A stretch of 64,000 nt of DNA from Bacteroides sp. AN502(2024) (GTDB lineage: Bacteria; Bacteroidota; Bacteroidia; Bacteroidales; Bacteroidaceae): positions 171,181-235,180 of the forward strand of contig NZ_JBGFSP010000012.1 in assembly GCF_041227145.1 (NCBI RefSeq). The letters are read 5' to 3'. Positions 24,512-33,153 of this stretch are shown piece after piece (position 1 is the stretch's first letter; every line of letters starts with the position of its first letter). Both the position numbers and the translations under genes were made by a program. The notes beneath the pieces are model-generated. The model did no database searches and was not told the origin of the DNA. It saw only the letters and a program-made list of their open reading frames with translations.

Positions 24512-24874
24512 ATGTATAGCAGTGAAGATCTTGAAAGGTTTTACTTTCAGTACCAGAGTGAGGCTTTGCCTCATGGAGAATCTCTCCAATCTTTTTGTGT
24601 TAAGCACAAAGTTCCTTATAACATTTTTCAAAAATGGTTTAAGGATACCCGTAAAAAAGTGGTTGAAGTCGAAGTTGAAGGTATTCCAGTTACCGATAGT
24701 GCGGAAGTTTCCAAGACTATCAGTCAAGCTCAGAGAGTGTCAAGAAGTAGTAGCGATACTCCTGTTCGTATTTGGATTGATATTCGCATAAGCAATGGTT
24801 TACATTTATCCCAAAAGAATTTAAGCTATCCGGATTTAGTCCGGATAGTAAAAAAATTGGAGGGCTTATGTTGA
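24512..24874 (+). CDS. IS66 accessory protein TnpA
   Basis: A 120-residue protein with an N-terminal helix-turn-helix (SLQSFCVKHKVPYNIFQKWF) and the C-terminal DIRISNGLHLSQKNLSYPDL, as in Bacteroides IS66 first-ORF proteins. The stop overlaps the start of tnpB by a few bases, the usual coupling in this family. It appears intact. Confidence 0.78.
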   Translation: MYSSEDLERFYFQYQSEALPHGESLQSFCVKHKVPYNIFQKWFKDTRKKVVEVEVEGIPVTDSAEVSKTISQAQRVSRSSSDTPVRIWIDIRISNGLHLSQKNLSYPDLVRIVKKLEGLC

Positions 24875-25203
24875 GTGTAACGGGTCTTAATCATTTTTAT
24901 TATGTCCGTGATTTTACCGATATGCGTTGTAAACACAGCCGGATTCTGTCCATCATTCGTGAGCGTCTTCACAGGGAGCCCAATGATGGTGATGTCTTTA
25001 TAGTCATGTCCCGTAACCGAAGAATCGTCCGCATGTTTTCATTCGATAACCGTTCATACAGCCTGTTCGAGAAGAAATTTGTAGCCGGTTATCAATTCAT
25101 GAAAGTAGATCGAAATGGAGTGGAGACTATCTATCGGATTGACTGGAAAGATGTAGTTTTAATTCTTGAAAGTCCTGTAGTTAAAATATTAAAAATCAGA
25201 TAA
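24868..25203 (+). CDS. IS66 accessory protein TnpB (Orf2)
   Basis: A 111-residue protein of the IS66 Orf2 family. LNHFYYVRDFTDMRCKHSRI corresponds to the usual 'v.l..g.tDmR.G..gL', and PNDGDVFIVMSRNRRIVRMF corresponds to 'p..g.lFvF.nr.r...K'. It overlaps tnpA by 7 bases. Length is normal for the family, and it appears intact. Confidence 0.82.
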   Translation: MLSVTGLNHFYYVRDFTDMRCKHSRILSIIRERLHREPNDGDVFIVMSRNRRIVRMFSFDNRSYSLFEKKFVAGYQFMKVDRNGVETIYRIDWKDVVLILESPVVKILKIR

Positions 25204-25275
25204 TTAGATTTATAGTTTGCTTGCAGTTTTGAGATTATTTCATTACCTTTAAAGCTGTAAATCAAAGGTTTAAGA

Positions 25276-26250
25276 ATGATCGAACTGCAAGATATAATTA
25301 CCGTCAAAAGGGAGTTGCTGAGTTGGGAAACCTACTCACGTAACCCAATAAATTATAGTGAAGGTATGTCAGCCGATCAAAAAGACCGTTATATTCAATA
25401 TCTTGCAGATCAGAATCATGATCTCCGTTTGTCAGGAGAGGCAATGAAGCTTGTTCTGGATGATTTTATGGTCAAAATACAGGAACTTGAAGGACAGATG
25501 TCTGCTGTAGTATCTAATCAAGCGTACTTGCAAAAAGAGCTTTCGTCAAAAAATAAATTATGCAAGTCTTTGGAGCGTCAGCTAAAATCGACTCAGGAAA
25601 AATTGTCATACGCTAACCAGCAGCTCTTCGGTGAGAGGCGTCAGAAGTTAAAGTCTAAAACGGCTAAAGGTAAGACTAATAAAGCGGATTCTGACCGGAG
25701 AAATGAAAAAGATGATTATAGTTCCGATGATGGCGAAACCCATCGTGATGCTGGTGGAGAGAAGTCTGCCATGGGTGACTGGGGGTGTCGAGCTTTTGTC
25801 AGAGATCCACTTGCCAGACTTTCCCCGATGAGATAAAGCTCAGGCGAAACAGGGTGGAGACATCTGCAATTATCATAGATCTCCAAAACAAGATAAGTGC
25901 TATGAAATTCGATGGTCATCTGTCGATGGACGGAAGCCTTCAAAAAGCTGTTGATTATCTCGATTCCTTCCGGCCACAGATAATGGCCTATCGGAACAAC
26001 GGGCGATACTCGATTGACAATAATATGGTCGACGGTTCATGAAACCGTCGGTAAACGGGAGGAAAAGCTCCTCCTTCTATGGAGCCGACAAGATGGCAAA
26101 CGTCTCAGCGGTGTATCATATCCTTATCTCACCCTGCAGACTGATGAAGGTGTACGTGTCCGAATACCTCAGCAAAGTGTTCGCCAAAATCGTGTGCGGC
26201 TGCACCGACTACAGCAGCATGCTCTCCATGAATATGGGTTTAAGTGTTAA
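25276..26250 (+). pseudogene. IS66 transposase tnpC with central deletion and frameshift
   Basis: The 5' part (25276 to about 25836) has the N-terminal coiled coil (QAYLQKELSSKNKLCKSLER, LSYANQQLFGERRQKLKS). The reading frame then shifts. The 3' parts hold only the end of the DDE domain (YRNNGRYSIDNNMVDG, then, after another one-base shift near 26037, VNGRKSSSFYGADKMANVSA and YLSKVFAKIV). IS66 transposases usually have about 450-530 residues; some 200 or more, including the zinc-finger region and the first catalytic Asp, are missing. It cannot be active. Confidence 0.78.
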
Positions 26251-26429
26251 TAACAACTAAATATTTAATGATAATAAAATTCTGGTTAGAGGTTAGCAAA
26301 CACTGAACCAGTGATTTACAACTTTATCAAACTGTGCTTGGACGCTTACCTATGAACGTAACTTGTTGATAAACAAGAGTGCGTCGTATGAGTGGGTTAC
26401 ATTTGATGTTAAAAGCTCATTTTTTTTCG

Positions 26430-27437
26430 ATGAACATTCAAATTATAACAATAAATGAGTGTGGCAATGACGGCTCATTTATCAATTTATATCGTAACGA
26501 ACAGATAGGGGCTTGGTGTGCATATGGCTATTCGGCATACGGTTTGCGGTTATTTAGCAAATCCAATGGATATAACAATTTGCGGAGTTTCTCAAAAGAT
26601 ATGCAGATGCCTTGTTCGATTATGGAAGATGCAACTCTTAAACCGTTATTGAAATATGCGGTAGAAGTTGTCGAACAAACAGACCTACATACACAGGTCA
26701 GAATGCCGAATAAAATAAATGAAGAAGCATATGCCAAATGGGTAAATAAATTAAAAACCAAGACTACTGATGATGACATCATTGTTTTTACACCGGTAAG
26801 TCAATATGTGCCCAAAGGTAGTTTTATTCCTGATCATATGTCGGCATTCACTCGGAATATTAAGCGTATAAGTGATTTTTTTCTCTCCTTTATCGCTTTG
26901 ATTGTATTTTCTCCGCTCTTTTTACTTTGCTATATAGCCGTTCGGAGGGAGGATGGAGGTCCGGCAATCTTCAAACAGGAACGTATCGGTCGTTTTGGTC
27001 GTCCGTTCTATATCTATAAATTTCGTTCGATGCGTCTTGATGCAGAGAAATTTGGTCCACAGTTGAGCCACAGTTGCGGTGATGACGATCCGAGACTGAC
27101 AAAGGTTGGACGCTTCATACGAGCACATCATTTGGATGAACTGCCCCAACTGTGGAATGTTTTTCGTGGCGATATGTCATTTATCGGACCGCGTCCAGAA
27201 CGAAAATTCTATATTGACCAAATATTGGAACATGACATTCGCTACAAATATCTCTATCAGATCCGTCCAGGAGTGACATCATACGCCACACTTTATAACG
27301 GTTACACCGATACGATGGAGAAGATGCTTCGCCGCTTGGAGTACGACTTGTATTATCTTGGACATCGTTCCTGGTGGTTTGATTTTAAAATTTTGGTAAA
27401 TACGTTTTGCTCAATTGTGTTCGGGAAGAAATTCTGA
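26430..27437 (+). CDS. Initiating sugar-phosphate transferase (WcaJ/bac_transf type)
   Basis: A 335-residue enzyme that loads the first sugar phosphate on undecaprenyl phosphate. The C-terminal bac_transf domain has one membrane segment (about 135-160, DFFLSFIALIVFSPLFLLCY), then IFKQERIGRFGRPFYIYKFR, TKVGRFIRAHHLDELPQLWN and FIGPRPERKFY. The catalytic Asp-Glu pair is in LDELPQ. The N-terminal ~125 residues (MNIQIITINECGNDGSFINL, GYSAYGLRLFSK) are soluble rather than the four extra helices of WcaJ, so this is a different architecture from the dead fragment at 19542. ATG 26430 is preferred; an upstream start at 26379 gives a poor extension. It lies right after the IS66 element. Confidence 0.9.
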   Translation: MNIQIITINECGNDGSFINLYRNEQIGAWCAYGYSAYGLRLFSKSNGYNNLRSFSKDMQMPCSIMEDATLKPLLKYAVEVVEQTDLHTQVRMPNKINEEAYAKWVNKLKTKTTDDDIIVFTPVSQYVPKGSFIPDHMSAFTRNIKRISDFFLSFIALIVFSPLFLLCYIAVRREDGGPAIFKQERIGRFGRPFYIYKFRSMRLDAEKFGPQLSHSCGDDDPRLTKVGRFIRAHHLDELPQLWNVFRGDMSFIGPRPERKFYIDQILEHDIRYKYLYQIRPGVTSYATLYNGYTDTMEKMLRRLEYDLYYLGHRSWWFDFKILVNTFCSIVFGKKF

Positions 27438-27452
27438 AAAACTGTGTGCTTC

Positions 27453-28574
27453 ATGGATAATACTCAAAAGAATAAGGTCCTTTTTGTCGCGACTGTGGTT
27501 AAAACACATATTATGGAATTCCATATTCCATACCTTAAAATGTTTAAGGATTATGGCTGGGAGACTTATGTTGCTGCAAAAAATGACTATGATAACCCTG
27601 AAGATTGCAATATCCCGTATTGCGATTATTATTATGATACCCCTTTTGAACGTTGCCCTCTAAAAGCCGCGAACATACGTGCTTATAAGACTCTGAAAAA
27701 AGTTATTGATGATAATAATTTTAACATAATTCATTGTCATACTCCAGTTGGAGCAATGATTAGCCGATTTGCAGCCATATCTGCAAGAAAAAGAGGAACG
27801 AAAGTGATATATACAGCTCATGGATTCCATTTTTTTAAAGGCGCACCTTTATTAAATTGGATTATATATTTCCCAGTTGAATGGCTCTGCGCTTTTATGA
27901 CAGATACACTAATTACGATAAATCAGGAAGATTATCAGTTTGCTGCAAAATACATACCCGCTCGTTCTGTTAAGTATATCCCGGGAGTGGGTATTGATTT
28001 GTCAAAATTTGCTCTACAGGCTATAGATATTGTAGCTAAGCGTAAAAGTCTATGTATTCCGAATGATAAAATATGGGTTATATCTGTTGGAGAATTGATT
28101 CCCCGTAAAAATCATGTCCGTTTGATTAAGGCTATTTCTGAAATTCCCGAAATCTATTTGACTATTGCAGGGCGAGGTGTTTTAAAGGGAGAATTAGACA
28201 CATTAATTAATCAACTGGGATTGAGTCATCGGGTAAAACTATTAGGTTATAGGTCTGACATACCAGAGTTGTGTACAGCTGCCGATATCTTTGCGTTTCC
28301 CTCTATGCAAGAGGGGTTACCCGTTGCTTTAATGGAAGCCATGGCCTGTAGTAAAGCGGTTGTATGCAGCCGAATCAGGGGATGTACCGATTTAATAGAT
28401 ACGCAAGGTGGCATATTGTTTAACCCACACCGTATAATTGACATAAAAGAAGCGATATTGACTTTATTGGAAAGCGATCGTACCGAAATGGGGACGTACA
28501 ATCACGCTGCTATTCAACAATATGACATAGCATGCATTATCAACCAAATGCAGGATATTTACAAACTACAATGA
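27453..28574 (+). CDS. Glycosyltransferase family 4, capsule repeat-unit synthesis
   Basis: A 373-residue GT-B enzyme from ATG 27453. The N-terminal domain has KVLFVATVVKTHIMEFHIPY and FNIIHCHTPVGAMISRFAAI. The C-terminal donor domain has ISVGELIPRKNHVRLIKAIS and the GT4 E-x7-E motif region FAFPSMQEGLPVALMEAMAC. It adds a sugar from a nucleotide donor to the lipid-linked unit at the cytosolic face of the inner membrane. It starts 15 bases after the transferase and overlaps the next gene by ATGA. N-terminal similarity is to EpsD/CapM-like enzymes; the sugar cannot be named. Confidence 0.9.
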   Translation: MDNTQKNKVLFVATVVKTHIMEFHIPYLKMFKDYGWETYVAAKNDYDNPEDCNIPYCDYYYDTPFERCPLKAANIRAYKTLKKVIDDNNFNIIHCHTPVGAMISRFAAISARKRGTKVIYTAHGFHFFKGAPLLNWIIYFPVEWLCAFMTDTLITINQEDYQFAAKYIPARSVKYIPGVGIDLSKFALQAIDIVAKRKSLCIPNDKIWVISVGELIPRKNHVRLIKAISEIPEIYLTIAGRGVLKGELDTLINQLGLSHRVKLLGYRSDIPELCTAADIFAFPSMQEGLPVALMEAMACSKAVVCSRIRGCTDLIDTQGGILFNPHRIIDIKEAILTLLESDRTEMGTYNHAAIQQYDIACIINQMQDIYKLQ

Positions 28575-29755
28575 TGGATCAAAGTATGGAAATAAAAATA
28601 GAATCAAGTGGAAATTCATATCTGGCTGTAGCCATGTTGATGCAAAGTGGAGAAGCTGGAGGTGTCCAGCGTATTATGATTAATTTGGCTAAAGGGCTTA
28701 TTATACATGGGGTAAACGTCAGTTTTTTAATTGGTGATGCTCGTGGAGAGATGATGCAAGAAATTCCATCCTGTTGTGAAATCATCAACTTTAATAAAAA
28801 ATTTTATCGAGGAGATGCCAAATTATTAGGGGCTTTATATGGCATATATAATTATATGCATAGTCACCCAAACACAGTTATTTTGGCAGCGCCAGGATTA
28901 GCAGGGACGCTGACCGCTTTTATAAAAGTATTTTGCAGACGGTTCAAAGTTATTTCAATTGTAGACAATCGTTGTACTTTATTAAAAGGCGGTAGTTTGT
29001 ACCACAAGGTGGTCTATTGTCTCAATAAATCATTGTTCGGATATTTGAATGCGATTATCGCTGCCCACTCATTAGCAAAAGAAGAGCAAATAAAATGTTA
29101 CAATATCCCTCCGTCAAGGGTTTATAAAATATACCATCCGTTAATATCTCCCATAGCAATAGAGAATACTGCGCCAGAAACGGAACATCCTTTTATCAAA
29201 GCTCGTAAATATGGGGTAAAATTGATGTTAGCAGTTGGCCGATTAGTCCCTGAAAAAGATTTTGCAACTTTATTAAAAGCATTTAACAAGGTCCGTCAAA
29301 ATAAAGACGCCAGATTGATTATTTTAGGAGACGGTCCACTCAGAAAAGGACTGGAAGAAATACGCCAGTCTAGTAGGTATGCTGACGATATCGATTTGTT
29401 AGGTTATACCAATAATGTCATCGGATTTATGAAAAGTGCTGACTTATTTGTACTTTCTTCAAAAGAGGAAGCATTTGGTAATGTGTTGATAGAAGCCATG
29501 TCCTGTGGACTTCCTTGTGTTGCTACGGATTGTGCGAGTGGAGGGCCAAGGGATATTATGGAAGGAGGTGACAAACGCTATGGCGCTTTGTGTCCCTGTC
29601 AAGATTCTCAGGCCCTTGCGGAAGGAATCCTTTCTACATTGGATAGGAAATATGACTCTTGTGTTATCAAAAAAAGAGCCGAAGTTTTTACAATCGCACA
29701 CTCAGCTGGCCTTTATTTGAAAGTTATAAAAAAATTAGTGAATGATCTATTCTGA
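28571..29755 (+). CDS. Glycosyltransferase family 4, second capsule enzyme
   Basis: A 394-residue GT4 enzyme. ATG 28571 overlaps the stop of the preceding gene (ATGA), favouring it over an upstream start. The glycine-rich acceptor loop is in QSGEAGGVQRIMINLAKGL. The donor domain has LAVGRLVPEKDFATLLKAFN, and FVLSSKEEAFGNVLIEAMSC is the E-x7-E region, followed by GLPCVATDCASGGPRDI. This pattern resembles GalNAc/Gal-type enzymes that use an undecaprenyl-linked acceptor. It ends 14 bases inside the next gene, so the block is tightly coupled. Confidence 0.9.
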   Translation: MMDQSMEIKIESSGNSYLAVAMLMQSGEAGGVQRIMINLAKGLIIHGVNVSFLIGDARGEMMQEIPSCCEIINFNKKFYRGDAKLLGALYGIYNYMHSHPNTVILAAPGLAGTLTAFIKVFCRRFKVISIVDNRCTLLKGGSLYHKVVYCLNKSLFGYLNAIIAAHSLAKEEQIKCYNIPPSRVYKIYHPLISPIAIENTAPETEHPFIKARKYGVKLMLAVGRLVPEKDFATLLKAFNKVRQNKDARLIILGDGPLRKGLEEIRQSSRYADDIDLLGYTNNVIGFMKSADLFVLSSKEEAFGNVLIEAMSCGLPCVATDCASGGPRDIMEGGDKRYGALCPCQDSQALAEGILSTLDRKYDSCVIKKRAEVFTIAHSAGLYLKVIKKLVNDLF

Positions 29756-31043
29756 AAGAGATACAATTGCGCCTAACATCATGGCATTTACGGCAATAGT
29801 GGCAGCTGTAGCATCACTCCTGTCGTTTGTTCTTCTCCAAAATGATGACTTTGGGTATGGTTTCTTTACGATGTTTATATGTACGCTCTTATTAGCTTTT
29901 TGTTCCAGAAAACATTCGATTATCTCACAACCTTTGGCAATTGCATTCATTTTTCGTATTGGATTCTGTTTATTATTATCCGTTAAAGGTGATGGTGATG
30001 CGGATAATTACGGGGTATATGCCGTGCATTTTGCAAATATGCCAATTACTGAGATTTTTTCCAATATTCCAACAGGGGCCTATTTTTACTCATGGCTTAT
30101 TAGCTTTTCATTCCGCCTATTTGGGGAAAATTATATGCCGATACGAGTTATAAATGCGACATTAAGTGTCTGTTGTGTTTGGATTATTGCTGACATTGCG
30201 TCATACTTATATAAAAATCCCAAAACGGTTATAAAAATCGCATGGATAGTAGCGGTATTCCCTAATTTGATCCGTTTCTCGAGTTATTTTGCTAATAGGG
30301 AAGTTATCCTGATGCTTTTTATGCTTCTATATATAAAGTATTCTTATCTATATTATAATCGCACCAACAATGGATATTTGCTTGTTTCGATATTGGCGCT
30401 CATTCCTTCAATGATATTACATACTTCCATGATTGCCATGATTTTACTTACAATATTAATCATATTATCAAAAGAGGGAAAAACGCAAAATAAAGGAACT
30501 AATTTTATTCGGGAAGCTTTTTTGACAATTGCCACAATTGCCGTATTCTTATATATGCTTTCCAGTGGTATTGGAATGGAGAAATTTAATATCGGAGGAG
30601 GTGTAGACCTAAATGTATCTTCTATTAGTAATATCGGCAATATGTCAGCCGTGGGGCGAGCGGCTTATCTTAGCGGAGTTACTTTTTCTAACCCTGTTTT
30701 GACGTTATTGTTCTTACCTGTCCGAGTGTTATATTTTTTATATACCCCATTTCCGTGGATGATACGTTCTGTTATAGATATTGTTGGATTCTTTGACGCG
30801 ATACTATATATATGGGCTTCTATTCCTATCTATAAGAAACTAAAGGAAATACACAGAAAAAGAAAAGGAAAAAGTCCGGATGAACGTTTTCTTCTGCTAT
30901 TATTCATTACTCTTGTCATCATTATAGCTATGTTTGCAGCTGTAACTTCCAATTATGGAACTGCAATCAGACATCGTTGTAAACTCATTCCTATTTTTCT
31001 ACTGATAGCAGCAGACTATATTAGACTACCTTTTAACAGGTAA
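29742..31043 (+). CDS. Probable capsule polymerase (Wzy-like multi-pass membrane protein)
   Basis: A 433-residue integral membrane protein with about 10-11 hydrophobic helices. A periplasmic loop after helix 3 has KGDGDADNYGVYAVHFANMP and GAYFYSWLISFSFRLFGENY. Conserved-looking ANREVILMLFMLLYIKYSY follows, and a large loop holds MEKFNIGGGVDLNVSSISNI. The locus has Wzx, Wza and Wzc and needs a polymerase; this is the only other many-helix protein, so the Wzy role comes from context more than sequence. A lipid-linked glycosyltransferase (GT39-like) is an alternative. Confidence 0.65.
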   Translation: MIYSERDTIAPNIMAFTAIVAAVASLLSFVLLQNDDFGYGFFTMFICTLLLAFCSRKHSIISQPLAIAFIFRIGFCLLLSVKGDGDADNYGVYAVHFANMPITEIFSNIPTGAYFYSWLISFSFRLFGENYMPIRVINATLSVCCVWIIADIASYLYKNPKTVIKIAWIVAVFPNLIRFSSYFANREVILMLFMLLYIKYSYLYYNRTNNGYLLVSILALIPSMILHTSMIAMILLTILIILSKEGKTQNKGTNFIREAFLTIATIAVFLYMLSSGIGMEKFNIGGGVDLNVSSISNIGNMSAVGRAAYLSGVTFSNPVLTLLFLPVRVLYFLYTPFPWMIRSVIDIVGFFDAILYIWASIPIYKKLKEIHRKRKGKSPDERFLLLLFITLVIIIAMFAAVTSNYGTAIRHRCKLIPIFLLIAADYIRLPFNR

Positions 31044-31104
31044 GACAACAGTCCGATTTTTTTTGAACATAGTTTTTATTCATGTTTCAATATTTGTTGT
31101 TTCC

Positions 31105-32064
31105 ATGAAAATTAAAGTGATTTCTCCATATTTCGGGAAATTTCCGCCTTTCTTTGACTTGTTTTTAGAAAGTTGTCGGTATAATCCCGAAATTACTTTC
31201 TTGATTTTTACAGATCAACACAATATTCCATTGTGTCCACCTAACGTTGAAATCTTCCAATGGCAGTTTTTTGATTTAAAAAAAATGATACAAGGAAAAT
31301 TGTCATTAAATATCAAAGCTATGTATGCTCTTTCTCCATATAAATTATGTGATTACAAACCTGCATATGGAAAACTATTTGAAGATTATTTGGAAGGTGC
31401 CGACTTTTGGGGATTCTGTGATATGGACTTGATATTCGGCAAGATATTCAATATCCTCTCGTTAGATAAATTGTCCCAAAGTGAACGTATATTAACGCAA
31501 GGGCATCTTACTTTTTATAAGAATAGCCATAAAATGAACATGATGTTCACAAGGGAACTCGAAAATGGTATTTCTTTCGCCCAAGCAATCTCTTTTAGTG
31601 AACCGGCTTTTTTTGATGAGATATTTATGCCGGAAATTTGTAAAGAGAATGATGTAATACAATATGGGGAGAATGTATTTGCTGATATATTACCACAATA
31701 TGCAACTTTTGTTGTGGCTCCTACATGTACCATAACCAATCGTGCCAAACAACGATTCTGTTGGAAAAATGGAAGATTATTTCAGATGTATCGGTCTGTT
31801 GATAGCGAGGAAACTTTATCTGAGATTATGTACATACATTTTCAGAAAAGGCCGTTAACACCATTTTATTCCCAATCAGATTTGAATGGAAAAGCACGTA
31901 TTTATTTCACACCTCAGGGTATTTTCCCAGACAGATTATATACGAATAATGTAGAAGAAAGCAATAAACTGCATGTAATAAATTACCACCGGAAAAGATG
32001 GCAATCTTTGACTTGGAGAAAAATATGGGTAAAATATAGGATCAATAAACTTTTAAGAAAATAG
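31105..32064 (+). CDS. DUF6625 protein, probable glycosyltransferase
   Basis: A 319-residue protein from ATG 31105 (MKIKVISPYFGKFP); the upstream TTG start adds a hydrophobic stub without family support. The motif FWGFCDMDLIFGKI (about 105-120) carries a DxD pair typical of GT-A metal-binding sites, and KAMYALSPYKLCDYKPAYGK precedes it. I recognise this as the DUF6625 family common in Bacteroides polysaccharide loci and presumed to be glycosyltransferases. A late His in MYIHFQKRPL is also typical. It lies between the polymerase and the pyruvyl transferase genes. Confidence 0.72.
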   Translation: MKIKVISPYFGKFPPFFDLFLESCRYNPEITFLIFTDQHNIPLCPPNVEIFQWQFFDLKKMIQGKLSLNIKAMYALSPYKLCDYKPAYGKLFEDYLEGADFWGFCDMDLIFGKIFNILSLDKLSQSERILTQGHLTFYKNSHKMNMMFTRELENGISFAQAISFSEPAFFDEIFMPEICKENDVIQYGENVFADILPQYATFVVAPTCTITNRAKQRFCWKNGRLFQMYRSVDSEETLSEIMYIHFQKRPLTPFYSQSDLNGKARIYFTPQGIFPDRLYTNNVEESNKLHVINYHRKRWQSLTWRKIWVKYRINKLLRK

Positions 32065-32069
32065 ACAAT

Positions 32070-33152
32070 ATGCAAGTCGGTATTTTGACATTTCATAAAA
32101 CGACCAATTATGGAGCAATCCTACAAGCATACGCATTGCAGAAGACATTGGAAAATGAGGGATTCAAGGTTTCTATCATTGATTATCATAATAACCGTAT
32201 ATACGGTTATTATGATTACAGAATAAGATCCTGTAATCATTATAAAACGATGATAGGAAAAATTATTCGCTATCATTACAATAAAGCAATATGGCTTCGT
32301 TTTGAGGCGTTTCGCCATAAACACATAAAATTATCGCCTTCTTGTCAAACTTTGAATGAATTACAGAATGTAGAATCAGTATATAATGCTGTGATTAGTG
32401 GTAGCGATCAGGTATGGAACCCAAATGCTATCTTTCAAGATTTTGACGCATACCTTCTTGGAACTGTTTCCTGTAAAAAAATAGCTTATGCAGCTTCAGC
32501 TGGAAATGTGATGTTATGGGAAAAATATTTAAAAACATATTGGAATTTACTTCATCGTTTCGATGCTATTTCTGTAAGAGAAGCAGATATGGTACATCCG
32601 GTCCGTGAATTATCTCAACAAGAAGTAACATTGGTATGTGATCCAACGCTTCTGCTTGAACAGTCTGATTGGGTCTCTATTGAGCAAAACGAGTTAAATA
32701 AGTCACTTCCGAACGGCTATATTCTTGTATATTTTTTAGGTAGAAATATATCCGTTCCGACTACAGCATTAGCCTTACAAAAAAAAACAGGATTGCCCAT
32801 TGTCTCTATCGGACGAAAGATTAAAGGAGCTTATCGGCCTAAAGTAGGACCGGCTGGCTTTCTCTCATTATTCCATCATGCAACCTACATTTTGACAAGT
32901 TCATTTCATGGAACAGTTTTTTCCATTCAATATCAGAAGCCGTTTTTAGTATTTGGTAATGGCGCATATAATTCACGTATGCACACATTACTTAATCATC
33001 TTAATCTTCAAGAACGGTTGATAACGAATAATTGTTCGATCGGTTCTATCTTATCAGATATTGATCAACCGATCGATTGGGAAAAGGTTGCTGTGTGTAG
33101 ATTTGAATTGAAAGGTCATTCAATTGGTTTTATAAAAAAATCGTTATCTTGA
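32070..33152 (+). CDS. Polysaccharide pyruvyl transferase family protein
   Basis: A 360-residue CsaB/WcaK-type enzyme that puts a pyruvate ketal from phosphoenolpyruvate on a capsule sugar. Marks: VGILTFHKTTNYGAILQAYA at the start, AVISGSDQVWNPNAIFQDFD near 110, YAASAGNVMLWEK, VREADMVHPV, CDPTLLLEQSDW and a C-terminal TSSFHGTVFSIQYQKPFLV with the conserved His. It ends one base before the Fe-S protein gene. Such pairs recur in Bacteroides and Firmicutes surface polysaccharide loci. If active, the capsule would carry an acidic pyruvate. Confidence 0.88.
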   Translation: MQVGILTFHKTTNYGAILQAYALQKTLENEGFKVSIIDYHNNRIYGYYDYRIRSCNHYKTMIGKIIRYHYNKAIWLRFEAFRHKHIKLSPSCQTLNELQNVESVYNAVISGSDQVWNPNAIFQDFDAYLLGTVSCKKIAYAASAGNVMLWEKYLKTYWNLLHRFDAISVREADMVHPVRELSQQEVTLVCDPTLLLEQSDWVSIEQNELNKSLPNGYILVYFLGRNISVPTTALALQKKTGLPIVSIGRKIKGAYRPKVGPAGFLSLFHHATYILTSSFHGTVFSIQYQKPFLVFGNGAYNSRMHTLLNHLNLQERLITNNCSIGSILSDIDQPIDWEKVAVCRFELKGHSIGFIKKSLS

Positions 33153-33153
33153 T

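Larger units (their letters stand above)
24444..26349 (+). mobile_element. Damaged IS66-family insertion sequence
   Basis: The element carries tnpA and tnpB and a deleted, frameshifted tnpC. The left end reads (c)gtaagcagtcaaaa from 24444/24445. The right end, in reverse complement, reads gtaagcgtccaagcac and ends at 26349. Flanking 8-mers ctatgtac (24436-24443) and ctatgaac (26350-26357) agree in 7 of 8 positions, fitting the 8-bp target duplication of IS66. Without a working tnpC it should be immobile on its own. Confidence 0.75.
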
